DNA from: Leptodontidium sp. MPI-SDFR-AT-0119
Taxonomy: Eukaryota; Ascomycota; Leotiomycetes; Helotiales; Leptodontidiaceae
Direction of reading: 5' to 3'
Length of the DNA: 64,000 bases
Assembly (NCBI GenBank): GCA_020726505.1
Contig: JAHLEZ010000016.1
Coordinates: 1,860,001-1,924,000 of the forward strand
The translations under genes and the position numbers were made by a program. The notes under the pieces are model-generated. The model saw only the letters and a program-made list of their open reading frames with translations. It made no database searches and had not been told where the DNA came from. The number at the start of each line of letters is the position of its first letter. Within the stretch, counting starts at the first letter, position 1. This document shows, one piece after another, positions 30,346-42,888 of this stretch.

Positions 30346-32360
30346 TCATGTCCCCCTTGAAGTAAGATTGACCATACTCAGTGGTACATTCATAATTGCA
30401 AAAGAATTCCCACTACCAACTTTTGTAACTAGGCCATTGTATAGAACAGACATCCTTTTCACGAACTCTTCTTCGGTCTGCAAATTGTCTGCGAAATCAG
30501 GAAGGAGCCCCACTGGCATCTTAGTAGCAGGATCAACTAGAGCCAGGTCCTTTCCACGTGAGGCTCTTGATACATGTCGCCCACCACAGAACATCTTCCA
30601 GCCGACTTCCTTGTCTTCATTCTCGGTGCTAGTGTAGTGATTGGCAAGTAGCCCAAGCACGTACATTCCGTTGAGTTGTACCCGCACAGGCCGCAAATGC
30701 TCACTGGCCCAATGAACCGCAGATAATGGTATCCGGCAGCTCACCATGGCAGCTAGCAACACCATCTTTTGCCGTAAGCTAATGGCCCAATGGTCCTGCA
30801 TCTCACCCTTGACTGCGTTCCAGTCTCCTTGCATAGGCAAATTCTGCTGGAATTTGTCCACTGAAGCGAACATCATGTTGAGAAGCTTCATGCTTTGAGG
30901 AATGATCCAGTCATCTTGGTTTTGTCGATGTTCTTCGTCTTGTACCAGAGCACGAATTCGTGCGATTTCATCCAAGTCCTGCTCAGATTCGTCTACTTCG
31001 AGACACGTTTTCAAAAGATAACGGTTAAAGGAGTCATATGATTCAGGCCATGCGCCATACTTTGCAAGTTCTCCGCCACGGTGGCTCATAGCCCACGTTT
31101 CAGGCGAGAAGCGCATCGCGGCCTCCAGTATGTCGAGCATTGTGCTGATTGACTCACCATCCCCTAAATCAATTTCGTTGATGGTTGTTGTAGTCGCAAA
31201 GTGGTAATCATTTTCTGAGCCAATTGCTCCTTCAAGAGGTTGTCCGAGCAGCTTCAAGAAATCTCCTAAGCAGACTGGTTCGGGCTGGAGTCCGCTCGGA
31301 TGCCATGCATGATCTGCATTATGGCAGTCCTGAATAGTGATCATAGACCGAGTAATCCTGCAAGCAAAACGATGGCCATTGCGTGTCGACTGTTCATAGA
31401 AATTTAGAAAGATTTCATTGAACGTCATTCTTGCCGCCTCCTCTGGGTAATGATACCATGGGAACTGTGGCATGGTTGCGAATATGTAATCGCGCGGCTC
31501 CGTAGCCGATCGGATGGAGGATGCGTACACGTTTGCGAATGAGTTGGTAAATATGTTTTCATTTGCTCCGCGCATGAGACGTCTCTCGGAAGTAACAGTG
31601 CCGCTGCAAATATACGCCTTCATAAAGTCTGTTATGCCCCTGAGGGAGCCATCGTTGGAAGTAAATTCGAAGGCATGAGCCAAGCCGTAGAGCGAATCAA
31701 GCACCCTCACAACATTTTCTCGGTACCAATATGGATTCTGGTGTCTCTCTTCGTAGCTAAGCTTCTTCCGCTCGCCTATCACATTGTTAGCAAGACGAAT
31801 TACTGCTTTTGAAAGGAGAGCTCGCCATTGTTACTGATTACAAATTGTATTGTGCGGGACAGCAACACTTCCTGCAGCGTCCAGAGTCGTTGGAGGTAAG
31901 ACTCTCGGTAATCGTCACCATCATGCTCGTCGATGTGCATTATCAACTTTCGGACGAGTTCCTCGTAGTCCGCGAAGCCCCGTACGGCCTTCTCACAGCA
32001 GTCGTAAATGCCATCTTCCTCTCGAACAGCAATAGTCTTCTGGGCGTCACGAAATATAGCTGGAATTGATTGCACCGTTGCAATAACTTCTGCCGGATCT
32101 CGTTGGTTCACGGTCAACGTGTCCATCCAAAATGCCGTACTTCCAACCAGGGCAGGCAGTTGCTCATTGATAAACCTCGCCTTTTCAAGGGACGCTAGGA
32201 TATCGTGACATAGGCAATTGACTTGGAGCCATTCAGTCTTGCCCCACACGTGAGAGATGGCGTAATATTGTAGTCGCCTCGTATGAGCAGGGAAAGTTTC
32301 AAGTCGGCCATTCACGAAGCGGGCAAATTGAACTAGAGGACCCAGGTTGTCCGTCTCCAT
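30346..32360 (-). pseudogene. Second HET-domain protein, one-base frameshift
   Basis: Minus-strand HET gene starting METDNLGPL at 32360. The N-terminal HET core is recognisable: LQYYAISHVWGKTEW, AFWMDTLTVNQRDP, AIFRDAQKTIAV and LQRLWTLQEVLLS. The frame ends with TAA at 31800 just after LSFQK, while the following sequence stays open in the neighbouring frame (RLANNVIGERKKLSYEERH) for about 480 codons to 30346. One added A in the A4 run at 31807-31810 would join them into 671 residues. A 28-base GTAATT...TAG pseudo-intron at the break is too short and does not restore frame. The gene is a recent null allele or carries a homopolymer sequencing error. A hAT remnant lies directly downstream. Confidence 0.83.
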
Positions 32361-33065
32361 TTGGTGTTCTTTTGTATGCCGTGGCAGTGTGTCACTGGGA
32401 AGTCGAGAAAGAATTTAGTCTGCTTATTGTCGACTCTTTTTCGCAGCAGAAACTGAATGAAAAATTAAACGAAGAAGTACAGGCCGACAATCATTTTGGG
32501 CGCAGGTTGCCTAACGAGCCAGGATGGTCCGTGTTTTCAGCCACTTTTCAGGCTTCGATCCATGCTGCCTATACACGCGTCCTCGACCATCGTTGACGAA
32601 ACATTCTGAAATTTGGGCGTGCCACCACAGGCATGAGAACCAATCGAGCTTTCCACTTTCGAAACGCAGTTGGAGTCTGATGTCTTGGCACGTGATAGTG
32701 GCGTGCGTTGCTGCAGGTCTGTATGCGCTGGAAACCTAATACGGTAACCTTAGGCCAGTAGGTACCCCCTTAGGCGCGAAAGTCAGGTGCCATTGCTACA
32801 AGGCACCTCGCGAACGCAACATCATGAGCGTGATGAACCGTCAGATTTGTTGGCTATAAGTCCAATTAATAAGCGTAGTATAAGCTAGACTAATAAAAGA
32901 GATTCTTAACATTTTGATATCCTTAGTAGCCTTGTCCCGCAAGTCCGGCAGGCGCGGTGGCTTCGATAGCTTTGTTAGCGCAGCAGGTCACGGGTTGACT
33001 ATTAATTATTCTAATAGATTAGTAGCGAAAGAGTTGCTTCATTTTGATTGTAAAAGCAAGTCTCT
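32361..33065. promoter_or_regulatory. Upstream region of the second HET gene
   Basis: Mostly normal composition. It should include the promoter of the minus-strand HET gene starting at 32360. No gene or defined site is recognised; short plus-strand frames here have no domain. Confidence 0.35.
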
Positions 33066-33162
33066 ATATAGCTTCTCAAGCAGTAGGCATTTATAGGCAG
33101 CCGTACTCAATAGAGTCATCTAGCCCGTGACTTAACACGTGCCTAACATGCTAAGGAGGACA
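33066..33162. repeat. Dispersed copia-LTR-like repeat, copy 1
   Basis: Similar to 46678-46782. Both copies contain TCAATAGAGTCATC, AGCCCG.GACT.AACACGTG and GCCTAACATGC.AAGGAGG. The reverse complement contains TGTTAGGCACGTG, a form expected at a copia LTR terminus with a little internal sequence beyond it. Confidence 0.6.
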
Positions 33163-36100
33163 GGGGTTATCTTAGGGGGCTCAGACGATTCTTTAGTGAG
33201 AACTAGTGTGGTAGGGAAGGCTCTCGGTAGCCTCTTTGTTACCTAACCGGATAAGCTCTTTCCACATAAAAGAGCTTAATACTTAAAAACAACTTAAAAA
33301 CTAAGAACTTTTTATAAATATTATCTAATACACTTTTTTCTCCTCCCCTCCCTCGACTTTTTACGTTCTTTAAATATATATTATCTTTAGATTTGATCGA
33401 TCCGCGATTTCTTACACCTAGAATCTCTTATATACCTTACTATATACTACCTTCTTATTATGTGGTTTATTAGGCTTTATCCCTCTCACATATTTTTAGT
33501 AACCGACGCAGGGAGTGAGTTCAATACGAGGAAATAAAACTAAGTAAGTTATATAAAAAGGGCCCTTTATACTAATCACAAGCGTTTAAGAAGAATCAAG
33601 AAACGACAACTACTTAAACTAAGGGACCTATTTAGTTAGTAACTCCTTAGCCTTCGAAAGCAAAAACAGTAAATATAGAGACACGAGTATTCGATAGAGA
33701 GAGCAAAGAGACACAAAGGAAGCAAGTAAACTTTTATAATACGTGAGGACACCTAAAGTATTAGAAAATCTCTTCTCTCTTAGCTCGAGGCTCTATGCTT
33801 ACTATTCCGAAGACTTATACTTTATTATCTTATAATACTTTCTATAGTAATACGAGGCCTTATGGTATTAGACCGCCAAAGCCTAATAATATAAGATACC
33901 GAGATTATTATATAAAAGTTAGCTAAGTATTATAAGTCCTATTCCTTAGTTCGTTAGCTAAAGGCCGAAGTCTTACTTAGAGATTCGGCGGAAGTGTATT
34001 CTAAGCTAATCTAAAACTAGGCCTTAGTTATCTTTTTAACGTTATTTAATTCCCATCTAACCCTTATTTATTAATTTAAACCCTTTATAATTTTAACGTA
34101 TAGGGCCTAAGGCGCAGGCTAAGACCTCGTTAAAAGAACGTATTATTTAGCCCTTCGCTTAGGGTTGCGAGGCCCTAGATTCTTATTTCTAAGGGGACGT
34201 TTCTTTACTTTCTTTATATAATAATATAACACTTATATATACGAAATCTTTTATTACTTTTATTACTTTCGATTAAACGACTATATATATTCTTTTAAAA
34301 CCTCAAATTATATTTAATTTACTAATAATATCCGGCTATAATAAACTAAATAACGCCAATAATTAAAAGGGGGCTTCTTTTACTAACACCCCGGGACTTG
34401 TTATTAGAAGTAACTTTAAGACAATTACAGGCGTTAGGCCTAGCGCTTCTTATAATTTAGGGACCTCTAATAGGGGTTTTACCCCTAATAATAATAACAC
34501 TTTCTAGGGCTTACTAAATAATAAGAAGGGAAAAGGGAAAGGCAAAGGGAAGGGGTTTAGTAATGCTAGACCTAATAACACAGCTCCTCCTACTAATATC
34601 GTTAAACCTGCTGCTCTTAACTCGACCCCAGCTATTACTGCGAATGATCTTAAGAATATTAAAGTTTACGTTAATTAATTAATATTAATTCTTAGATTCC
34701 CGAATGCTCCCATTTTTAATAGCATTAATGTTAGTACTTACTTTTAGACCCTTGATAAATACTTCGCAAGTTATATAGTTACTAATAACTGAGAGAAGAA
34801 GAAATAGGTAGTCGATTATATAACCCCTTTTTAAGCATAGAATATTTGGAAGCTCCTTAGCTTTAAAACTAGAATATACGTTAGCCTTAAGAGGAAAGTG
34901 AAGTAAGATTATTAGGCCGACGATAGTGAGTATCGTTTATATACGAATACTTACTTAGACCTATTAAAGCAGGATTTTAAGGATACTTAAATTAACGACT
35001 AACTTTCCTTAAACTAATACCGGAAGTTTCTTAAGGCCTTTAAAAAGGTAGCCCTAAATTACGTCGACTAAGGCAATCTCACTAAGAAGCAAGCGTCGAC
35101 TCGATTTATACTTGTATTCCCTTAAAGCCTTCGGAATAAGGCTATATAAGTTACTTTTAAGAATAAAGAGTTGTTAAAACACCTTAAGATAAATACGTTT
35201 AACGATATTTATAATACTATTAAGGCCCAGCTTAATTCGGAATAAGACTTATATACTATTATAAAGGAGTAAGGCATTACAAACTACTAATAAATGTAAG
35301 TAAGTCAGCTTAATATTTTTATTAAGACGTCTAATTACTAGGAGAAGAGGATTTAGCCTACGTTTATAGCTACTTATAATTAGTCGACCTAAGTATTATT
35401 ATTATAATACCCGAACTTCTTAAGTTATAAAAATAATACCCTAAGTAAAAAGATTCGTAAGGCCTTTAAGAGATAAGATAAAGAAGTTGCGGTCAACTTA
35501 AATCCTGCCTTTCTTTTAACTCTATAAAAAATCGCTAAGGACCCCAAAAGTACTATAAATAAAAACTTAAAAAACGTTTATAATAATTTAGGGTATATAA
35601 AGATTCTTGTAGTAATAGTTAAGAGAGCCACAAACGCTAAATACACGACTAAGATAAACATCTTAAGATTTATTAAAGAAGCTCAAGAGGTGACTAACGT
35701 TAGCTATAAAACTAGCTATTTTAACTCTATTGCCTATAATAAGGAGGCAAGAGACGATTATAATGGAAGTAACTTTTGTAATTAATTGTATTGAATTTAT
35801 TAATAAGCCCATCGACGACGGCGAGTCTGTTATTTTGTAATAATAAGATTGTTCTAAAAAGTAAATCGTCTAAGTTTAAGCTCTCTTATCTAATATAAAG
35901 AACAGCTTAGATTCTAAGGCAATAGTTGCCCCTATTAAGACTAGAGCTTAAAAGAAGGCCCTTATATTTGAACTATATAAAGGATTTGACAAGTTATAAA
36001 ACAAAATCAAGGCCTAAGCCTCATATAGTAAGCCGAAGGTCCCTTTAAATGTTAGAGACGCTGTGCAGTTTACTGAAGTCATAGATGTGGATAACCTTAA

Positions 36101-36940
36101 AGAGGCAAGGAAGACTCTTTAATAAATCTTAGCCAAGAATAAGTCCAAGATCTCCGACATGGCCTCTAAACCTATTATGCCAATGCTTTTAGAGCATTAG
36201 TTCGGAACACGATAGTTAGCTCTTCGGCGAAGAAACGTATTACGAAGCCTGAACTAACTGTGGTCCCCTTTGGAATTCTTAAACTTATCGCGCGATTAAC
36301 ATTTTCTCGGAACCCTTATATATAAGAAGCGTTAAATTAGAACGGCTATAAGCTTAATAAGGTCCTTAATAAGCTATTGTCTTTACAAGAACTGCTCGGC
36401 AATCTTACGCTAGGGGAAATAATAGTACTTATTAACTTTCCTAAAGCTTCTCGAGCGCCTAGTAGTGTGTAATTAACTAATAAATGTAAAAGGAGTATGT
36501 TACTAACGTTAAAGCTATTACTTTTAAAGACGACTATAGCCTTAATAAGAAAAAGGTTATTATATTACAAAGACTATTACTTGATTCTTTATATACTTTC
36601 CCGAAGCCTACGCTATACGTAAATTAATTAAGGGGGTACCCCTTAATAAAGCGAGATAATATTAGAACAAGGAAGGTCCTTAGTTAAGTCCTAAGAAAAA
36701 TAAAATAAAAGAAGAAGGTCTAAGTATACCCTAATATACTTAAGAATCTTTTTACTTTAAAACTTTAAGCATATTAATAATAGTTCCGGAATAGTATTTT
36801 TGTAGTATAAGAATTAATAATTAAGAAGTTAATAGTATAGCTACTACTTAGCGTTATTTTATTATTTAGGCTAGTCTTAGTACTTTTCCTTAGTATATTA
36901 TTAGTATACAAGAACTTAGTACTAGAACTCTTTTACTTAG
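33163..36940 (+). mobile_element. RIP-decayed retrotransposon, gag region readable
   Basis: AT-rich block. On the plus strand between about 34490 and 35790 the reading, ignoring stops, gives a basic Lys/Gly stretch (KKGKGKGKGKGF), then FPNAPIFN.INVSTYF.TLDKYF, a pattern typical of Ty3/gypsy Gag capsid regions, followed by helical sequence. Most stops are TAA or TAG where Gln is expected. No LTR pair could be identified and pol was not recognised with confidence, so the element is truncated or too decayed. Confidence 0.5.
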
Positions 36941-37200
36941 TGTCTTCTACGCCACCTAAAACAATGCGGCGAAGTACTCGACTTATAAGAAATACTAACT
37001 TCTGTATTAGAGTAGAAGTTATAAGTAGCTTTATAAAAATAAGTAATTCGTTTTACTCGCTAGCGCCGAAGGTAATAATTACGATGCTTAGCTACTTTAA
37101 GGTTAGCGATGTTAAGACTACACTTAATATAAGGACTACAATTAATTACATAACTTTTAAAGCGGCTAATGGCTACCTTTCTGGTATCTCATATAGAAAC

Positions 37201-37221
37201 GCTGGGGCTCATAGCCCCAGC
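37201..37221. repeat. Short perfect hairpin
   Basis: GCTGGGGCTC-A-TAGCCCCAGC forms an inverted repeat (GCTGGGGCT / AGCCCCAGC with a 3-base loop). It lies about 45 bases before the long AAT tract, in otherwise AT-rich DNA. Function unknown. Confidence 0.6.
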
Positions 37222-37264
37222 CGTCCTACTATAGTCTTCGACTTACACAGGACGTTAAAAGGAA

Positions 37265-37560
<296 letters not shown>

Positions 37561-37574
37561 TGTATATATAATTT

Positions 37575-37744
37575 TGTCAGTTTGCGGGGTTGTGTGTAAT
37601 AAACAGTATTCGACTGATTAATTAAGACTACAGCTGTAGATGCTTTATATAAGCCATCTGAACAATAGACAACCATAGGCTCTAATGCTAAAAGCTAGGC
37701 AGAAAGATACTCATGATTCGTCATGTGACTTATACTAATTAACA
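37575..37744 (+). repeat. Solo copia LTR, plus orientation
   Basis: About 170 bases from TGTCAGTTTGCGGGG to TACTAATTAACA, with TG/CA ends. It matches the reverse complement of 43819-43989 over its whole length (shared ACAGTATTCGACTGATTAAT and GACTACAGCTGTAGATGCTT). No target duplication or attached internal copia sequence is visible on this side. Confidence 0.75.
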
Positions 37745-37784
37745 AGGTGCCACTGTCCAGTCCTTAAAGATCATCTAATACACC

Positions 37785-40131
37785 GAGAAATGCACCCTCT
37801 TGTACTCCTTATCTCACGCTCAAATTCATCACCCTCCATTGCGCGTTTCATTTCCCCCTGTCGATTCCTTTTCCGATTCGGCGTAATGGAGCTCAAAGGG
37901 GACCTAGCTAGGATCTCCGCCCGTTTAAAATCAACAAGCATTAGACGCTCACACTGCTCGTCCTATAGTATGTTCCGCGGCTTAGCATCCTTATGAAGCA
38001 CCTGTAAGGCGTGCACTGCTTGTAGAGTCCCTGTCGCCTTGTGGAGAATGCTTGCTTTAATCTCCCGGTTGAGGCACTGATAGAGTGGTCGACCCGCCTA
38101 GCTGAGGAAGAGCATGCTGTCATAGACGCTATAGTCATAATAATATAGGAGCTTCAAATCCACTGTACCTAGGAAGACGGGGATGCAGCGGCCTTGAATA
38201 GGCTGAAGCTGGTAATATACTTTGGCTTCTTGAAGGAGGTGCTTGCGATCAGCTTGCTTCATCGCTTTCGCGACTAGAGTGTACCCATGTGACGACAATC
38301 TGATCTTGAATAACGCCCCTCGTGATCCTTTGATGTAGAATGGTTTGCAGTCAGCGTCGCGTCCACGGCCCTTCGCGAGCTGAATGCGGACGAGGCGGAG
38401 GAAGGTGCTTAGCCGCAAGTGTTTTCCACGGTGATATTCGAGGTTGGGACACTGATTATCTACAGTGCCACCGCAGGCCAACCTAAGAAGACACTTCTGG
38501 GAGTAATACGGTCGATCATCGACCCTCGGCGTCTAGGTTGGTTCTATCTCGTCTTGGCCGCTCGGATTACTCTTGTTCAGCCCGGATCTTGCTCCTCGAT
38601 ACCCTGTAGCTGCGGACTTTTCTTGGCCTACGCGCCGACGCGCATTTCGGTAGGGGGTTGGACTGGGGATGTTATTGTCATTATCTTCATCACTACCATT
38701 ATGAACTTGAATATTAACTGGGCTGTTGCAGGCGAGCGCTAGGCGGCGGGACCGTGTTCGAATGGGCGATCGAGAAAACCCTTTCCATCGGCCCGGTTTG
38801 TAGGAGGACTGAGGTGGTGCTTTCCGAATCGTTTCGGGAATCTTCTTGAGAATATCGATGTATTCGACCTCTCACGTTTCTAGACCTGCAGTTACATTAT
38901 GCCACGATTGACCTGGCGCTTTAGTGGCGAGAGCGGTAAGGACAAACGCAGAAATCTATGCGACGCTCGTCTTATGAAGTCTGTTTTTATTGTATTCTTG
39001 GAAGTCTAAGTGCGGAATAGAAAGGTGATAGAAGACAGCAGTAAGGTCGTCCGGTATAAATAAGAAAATAATAGCCTCTCTAGTAAAGACGTAGCCTCGC
39101 TGGACACCATTTCCGACTATAGAGGAGAAGAGCTGTGTAACCACAGCAGCTACTAGGGATTTCGAAAGGAATTCCACGTCATTACCTTCCTTGTTAATAA
39201 TTTCTTTGGCCAGTCTGATCTCCCCTTTGAATCTTATAATAATCTCAGCCAAGGGAAACTTGTGCGGTGCCTTATACTCAATTAAGACAACTGGAGCTCG
39301 TTGCCCGTCTGATAGCTCGTATACGCAGAATTGATCTACCGCGGCCCCCGCTCTCCTCTGACCAGCACCTTCAGTATTCTGTTTTCCCTTTTTATCCGCT
39401 TGTTTGCCTTTGCTCTTCGCTCTCCGCCCCCCAGCCTTTAAAGTATTCGGTTCGGTTATAGACATGTGTTTTATCTCCTCCTTGATTGATGTTTTGCTCT
39501 GCTTCCCGAAGTTTGTATGGCTTTTAAATATCATTATTCCCCGGAGCTGAAGCTGTTCTCGCAGTTGCTTATTTCCGTGTATTTCCTCGATTAAGGTCCG
39601 TACTAGATTCTCGACCGTCTCGCGCGCATAATGTCGAAGACCTAGCTCTGAGGTGATTGGGTCGAGATATTTCTGAATATAGTCTAGCTAATGTGCTGAC
39701 GGATAGACTCGCTGAGAATGGAAATCCGGATTGATCGAGATCTTTTGTTAGACCTCCTCCTGCTAGGTTAGAAAATCATCTCATGGCATAATACGCTGTG
39801 GAAATGGCCGGCCTAAAGGCCTTGTCGTATTGCCTTGTGTCGTTAGAGTCGCGTCGGTGATGACCTCGAGAGTAATAGAGAAGCTATAACAAGCTTCTAG
39901 ATACTCGATAAGGTTCTTTAGCTGAGATTGTTTTGCGTCCGTTTTGGCTACTTCGCGTCGTCGTTGTTCCTTTGCTGCCCGTGCTTCGGCATACTCGGAC
40001 TTGCGTTGTTCCTCTGCTGCCCGCTCTTTAGCCCCCGCTAATTTCCTTTGTAGCTCTGTAAGCTGCCTTTCTATCCTCGTATAAGACTAGTAACGTTGTT
40101 TGTTTTGAACTATATTATTTATGAAACGAAC
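37785..40131 (-). pseudogene. Fungal kinase-like protein with coiled-coil N terminus, decayed
   Basis: Read on the minus strand with stops tolerated, this is one long gene. It has a coiled-coil N terminus (ELQRKLAGAKERAAEEQRK), then QRVYPSAH and YARETVENLVRTLIEEI, a conserved middle (DQFCVYELSDGQRAPVVLIE, LSKSLVAAVVTQLFS; 38956-39534), a basic low-complexity stretch, the segment starting ACGGTVDNQCPNLEYH (38098-38481), then a kinase-like C terminus with VLHKDAKPRNIL, a stop, and LMLVDFKRAEI. I recognise the arrangement from fungal proteins with a protein-kinase-like C-terminal domain, often in expanded families. Stops are mostly TAG/TAA at Gln positions. The active-site HKD is kept, but the gene cannot be translated. 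Confidence 0.65.
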
Positions 40132-40239
40132 ATGGCTTCTATAGATTAGTCGAGAGTCTAACCTAAATAGTCCAAGTACTCTTCTTGGCGCGTGTTATCC
40201 TTCGGTCGCCCTGGCTACTACCTATAGGCCATGGTAAAT

Positions 40240-40363
40240 GTTGAATGTCACTAGATGCGGTGGGGCTATGTGCTTGTACAGACCAATCATCGAGTCGGGA
40301 TATTAGATCTTGCGCTTTAATTGGCTCGACCATTTAACGTTTGCTGTCCCCTGTACGCAGTAC
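40240..40363. repeat. 124-bp dispersed repeat, copy 1
   Basis: About 124 bases from GTTGAATGTCACTAG to CCCCTGTACGCAGTAC, nearly identical to 43398-43521. Shared blocks include GCGGTGGGGCT and ATATTAGATCTTG. It has no coding potential and resembles a short interspersed element or MITE. Here it lies upstream of the casein kinase pseudogene. Confidence 0.7.
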
Positions 40364-40857
40364 GCCGCACACGGGAGCACGTGTTGAGGCTCGCGCTACT
40401 TAGAAGACGCTAGTCCACTACAACTACCGCCATCCCCACGCTTGATCATTTGATCTCTTGCCATCTACTCCGCCAACCTGCTCTCTCCGCGAAGCAGCCT
40501 CCGAACAAATCAAAGGTTGGCATCTTTAATCAAGAGACTAGTCCCCCCCTTAAAAGCAGCAGATAGGTGCGTACCGAACACCTTCCGCCCTCCTAATATA
40601 TATTTACAAGACATTGAACTCACTCCTCATTATTTATTGGCGGTGGCAGCTTTGTTTTTATGTTCCTTAAGCCGCACACCACGTCGTATTTGGTAGCGCC
40701 CAAACAGCGCAACAACTAACATGAATCCTTCTAGATACTTGTCTTTCCCTCTTATACTATTCCCTTACTACGATTTACTCCGCCGATCGTCTTCGAATAC
40801 CCAACCCACAATCTCTAGCTCGTGTAGTGGACAGTACGATACCAGTTCAGATTTAAG

Positions 40858-42130
40858 ATGACTACTACTATGGTGAGCTCACGCGCTTTTAAGTCGGAAT
40901 CCAAGCCTCTGGTTTATACTTATTTCGTCCTTCTACGAGCACCTTCTTGTCATCCTCCTGTATACTAGTGCTACTTGAAGTCGAGGTCAAGCGGATGCTT
41001 ATTTGTTACTTTTCAGCTCGATCATAACCTTATGTTAGAGTACCGCCTTCTCTTTGTTATAGCCACATTACAGTTTGCAATTCAGCCCTTGAGGATTATT
41101 ATACTGACCTTTTGATGCAGGATCTTCGCGTTGGCAACAAGTACCGCATCGGTCGTAAGATCGGTAGTGGCTTATTTGGTGACATCTACCTCGGAACCAA
41201 CATTATCTCAGGTGAAGAAATTACTGTAAAGCTCGAGAGCGTCAAGGCCAAGCACCCTTAACTCGAATGCGAGGCTCGTGTTTACAAGTCCCTCGCTGGT
41301 GGTGTTGGCATCCCATTTGTCCGCTGGTTCGGAACTGAGTGTGAATACAATGCCATGGTCCTCGATCTCCTGGGGCCCAGTTTGGAGGAGCTCTTCAACT
41401 TCTACAACCGCAAGTTCTCCTTAAAGACTGTTCTTCTCCTCGCTGATCAACTCATCTCCCGCATCGAGTACATTCACGCGAAATCCTTCATCCACCGCGA
41501 TATCAAGCCAGACAACTTCCCCATAGGTATCGGCAAGCGTGGCAGTCAAGTCAATGTTATTGACTTTAGGTTGACTAAGAAATACCGTGACTCGAAGACT
41601 CACTTCCACATCCCTTATAAGGAGAACAAGAACTTGACTAGTACGGCTCGTTATGCTTCGATTAATACCCACTTGGGCGTCGGTATGTATTATTTGCTGT
41701 AGATTGACCTTCATTTAGTGTTAACTTATCATAGAATAATCCCGTCGTAATGACATGGAGTCACTTGGCTACGTTATGCTCTACTTCTGTCGAGGTTCCC
41801 TCCCATGGCAGGGTCTTAAGGCAGCTACCAAGAAGCAGAAGTATGATCGTATTATAGAGAAGAAGATGACTACACTTACTGAAGTCCTTTACTGTGGCTT
41901 CCCCCACGAGTTCACCATCTACCTCAACTACAGTCGTTCCCTTCGCTTTAATAACAAGCCCGATTATTTTTACCTCCGAAAAATCTTCTGTGACTTCTTT
42001 GTTCGTGAGGGTTTCTAGTACGACTATGTCTTTAATTAGACCGTCTACAAGTACCAGCAGAATGCCCAAGTTATCGCTAAGGCTGCAGGTTAACAACCTG
42101 CCTAAGGTGGATTTGTAGGCAAAGCACAGC
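40858..42130 (+). pseudogene. Casein kinase I (HRR25/hhp1/CkiA-like) decayed duplicate
   Basis: This is a copy of the highly conserved fungal casein kinase I. It starts MTTTM at 40858, has an intron at 40873-41120 (GTGAGC...TGCAG), then [17 protein letters not shown] and on through [17 protein letters not shown], and a second intron at 41683-41734 (GTATGT, TTAAC, TAG) that splits codon GTC-G|AA. It then reads [20 protein letters not shown] to FVREGF. Lesions are transitions of RIP type: stops for Gln after AKHP, after the second intron and after REGF; GSGSFG changed to GSGLFG; the Mg-binding DFG changed to DFR. Retained introns show DNA-level duplication rather than reverse transcription. An intact parent gene should exist elsewhere, since this kinase is normally essential. 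Confidence 0.9.
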
Positions 42131-42422
42131 AATAGTATTAACTAGTACTAAGGAGGAAGAACCAATCTTCGGCCTCCCGATGAGGATGCCGATGGCTAGG
42201 GCTTGGTCAGCTCATTGGATGACGATGAGTGGGTTCAAGTGCAGCTACAAAGATTCCAAAGGAGCGTCGATACGCAAGAATCTGATTGAGGATCTACTTG
42301 GTATATTCGGCGCAGTGTTTCGATTTGCCCATCCTCTCCTCTGCTCTTCCTCTTCCTAACTAGGCCCTCCTAGCCCTAGCGTTCCATATCGGAAGCTTTG
42401 CCTTCCTCCTGTCAGGGGCAAC
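42131..42422. other. Decayed casein kinase tail and flank
   Basis: Sequence after the recognisable kinase domain is probably the variable C-terminal tail and 3' region of the pseudogene. No separate gene is seen. It ends at the copia LTR beginning at 42423. Confidence 0.45.
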
Positions 42423-42606
42423 TGTCACGTGAGACTTGCGGCTCTCTCGGTTTGTTGGTGCGCAGGCTATTATTGGTGGTTTGATGGTGGATGCAAGGCA
42501 CATATGTCGATCGATGGTTTGTTGAAGAGTTATTCTATTGATCTACTATGGGGCAGGTTTGCCTTATCGCATAGCTTACATAATCAGGTGCTAGGCCAAT
42601 TCCAAC
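42423..42606 (-). repeat. Copia 3' LTR, minus orientation
   Basis: About 184 bases from TGTCACGTGAGAC to CAATTCCAACA (TG/CA ends). On the minus strand it directly follows the purine-rich GCCCGGGGGAGTG and lies about 180 bases after the stop codon of the copia RNase H remnant, as expected for a 3' LTR. It is unrelated by eye to the LTR at 43819. Confidence 0.65.
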
Positions 42607-42888
42607 ACTCCCCCGGGCGTAGTAGCTGTTTCGCTTCCACTGATCATTAATATGCTCTTCTTTAATAGTTTGACAAATGAGATAATAAAAGAGCGTATTT
42701 TCTGATAAAGGAGACCTTCAAATGAATGTAATATCGACTCGTCTCAACCGTAGTTGCCGTCAATGGGTAAGGTATCCTACATCTAGCTGATTCCCAGTGC
42801 CTTCAGCGCCGGCGTAACCAACTGGGCTTTGAGTGGTTTCGTAAGCATATCGGCTGCGTTCTTCTTGGTTTCAACCAGTGTGACAAAT

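Noticed and set aside
31782..31812. A 28-base GTAATT...GCTAAC...TAG intron joining the two halves of HET gene 2
   Set aside because: It is shorter than plausible fungal introns and its removal does not restore the downstream frame; a one-base deletion does.
33066..33148. Complete solo LTR ending at GCCTAACA
   Set aside because: Homology with the copy at 46678-46782 continues past the CA end for at least ten bases, so it is a fragment of LTR plus internal sequence rather than a clean solo LTR.
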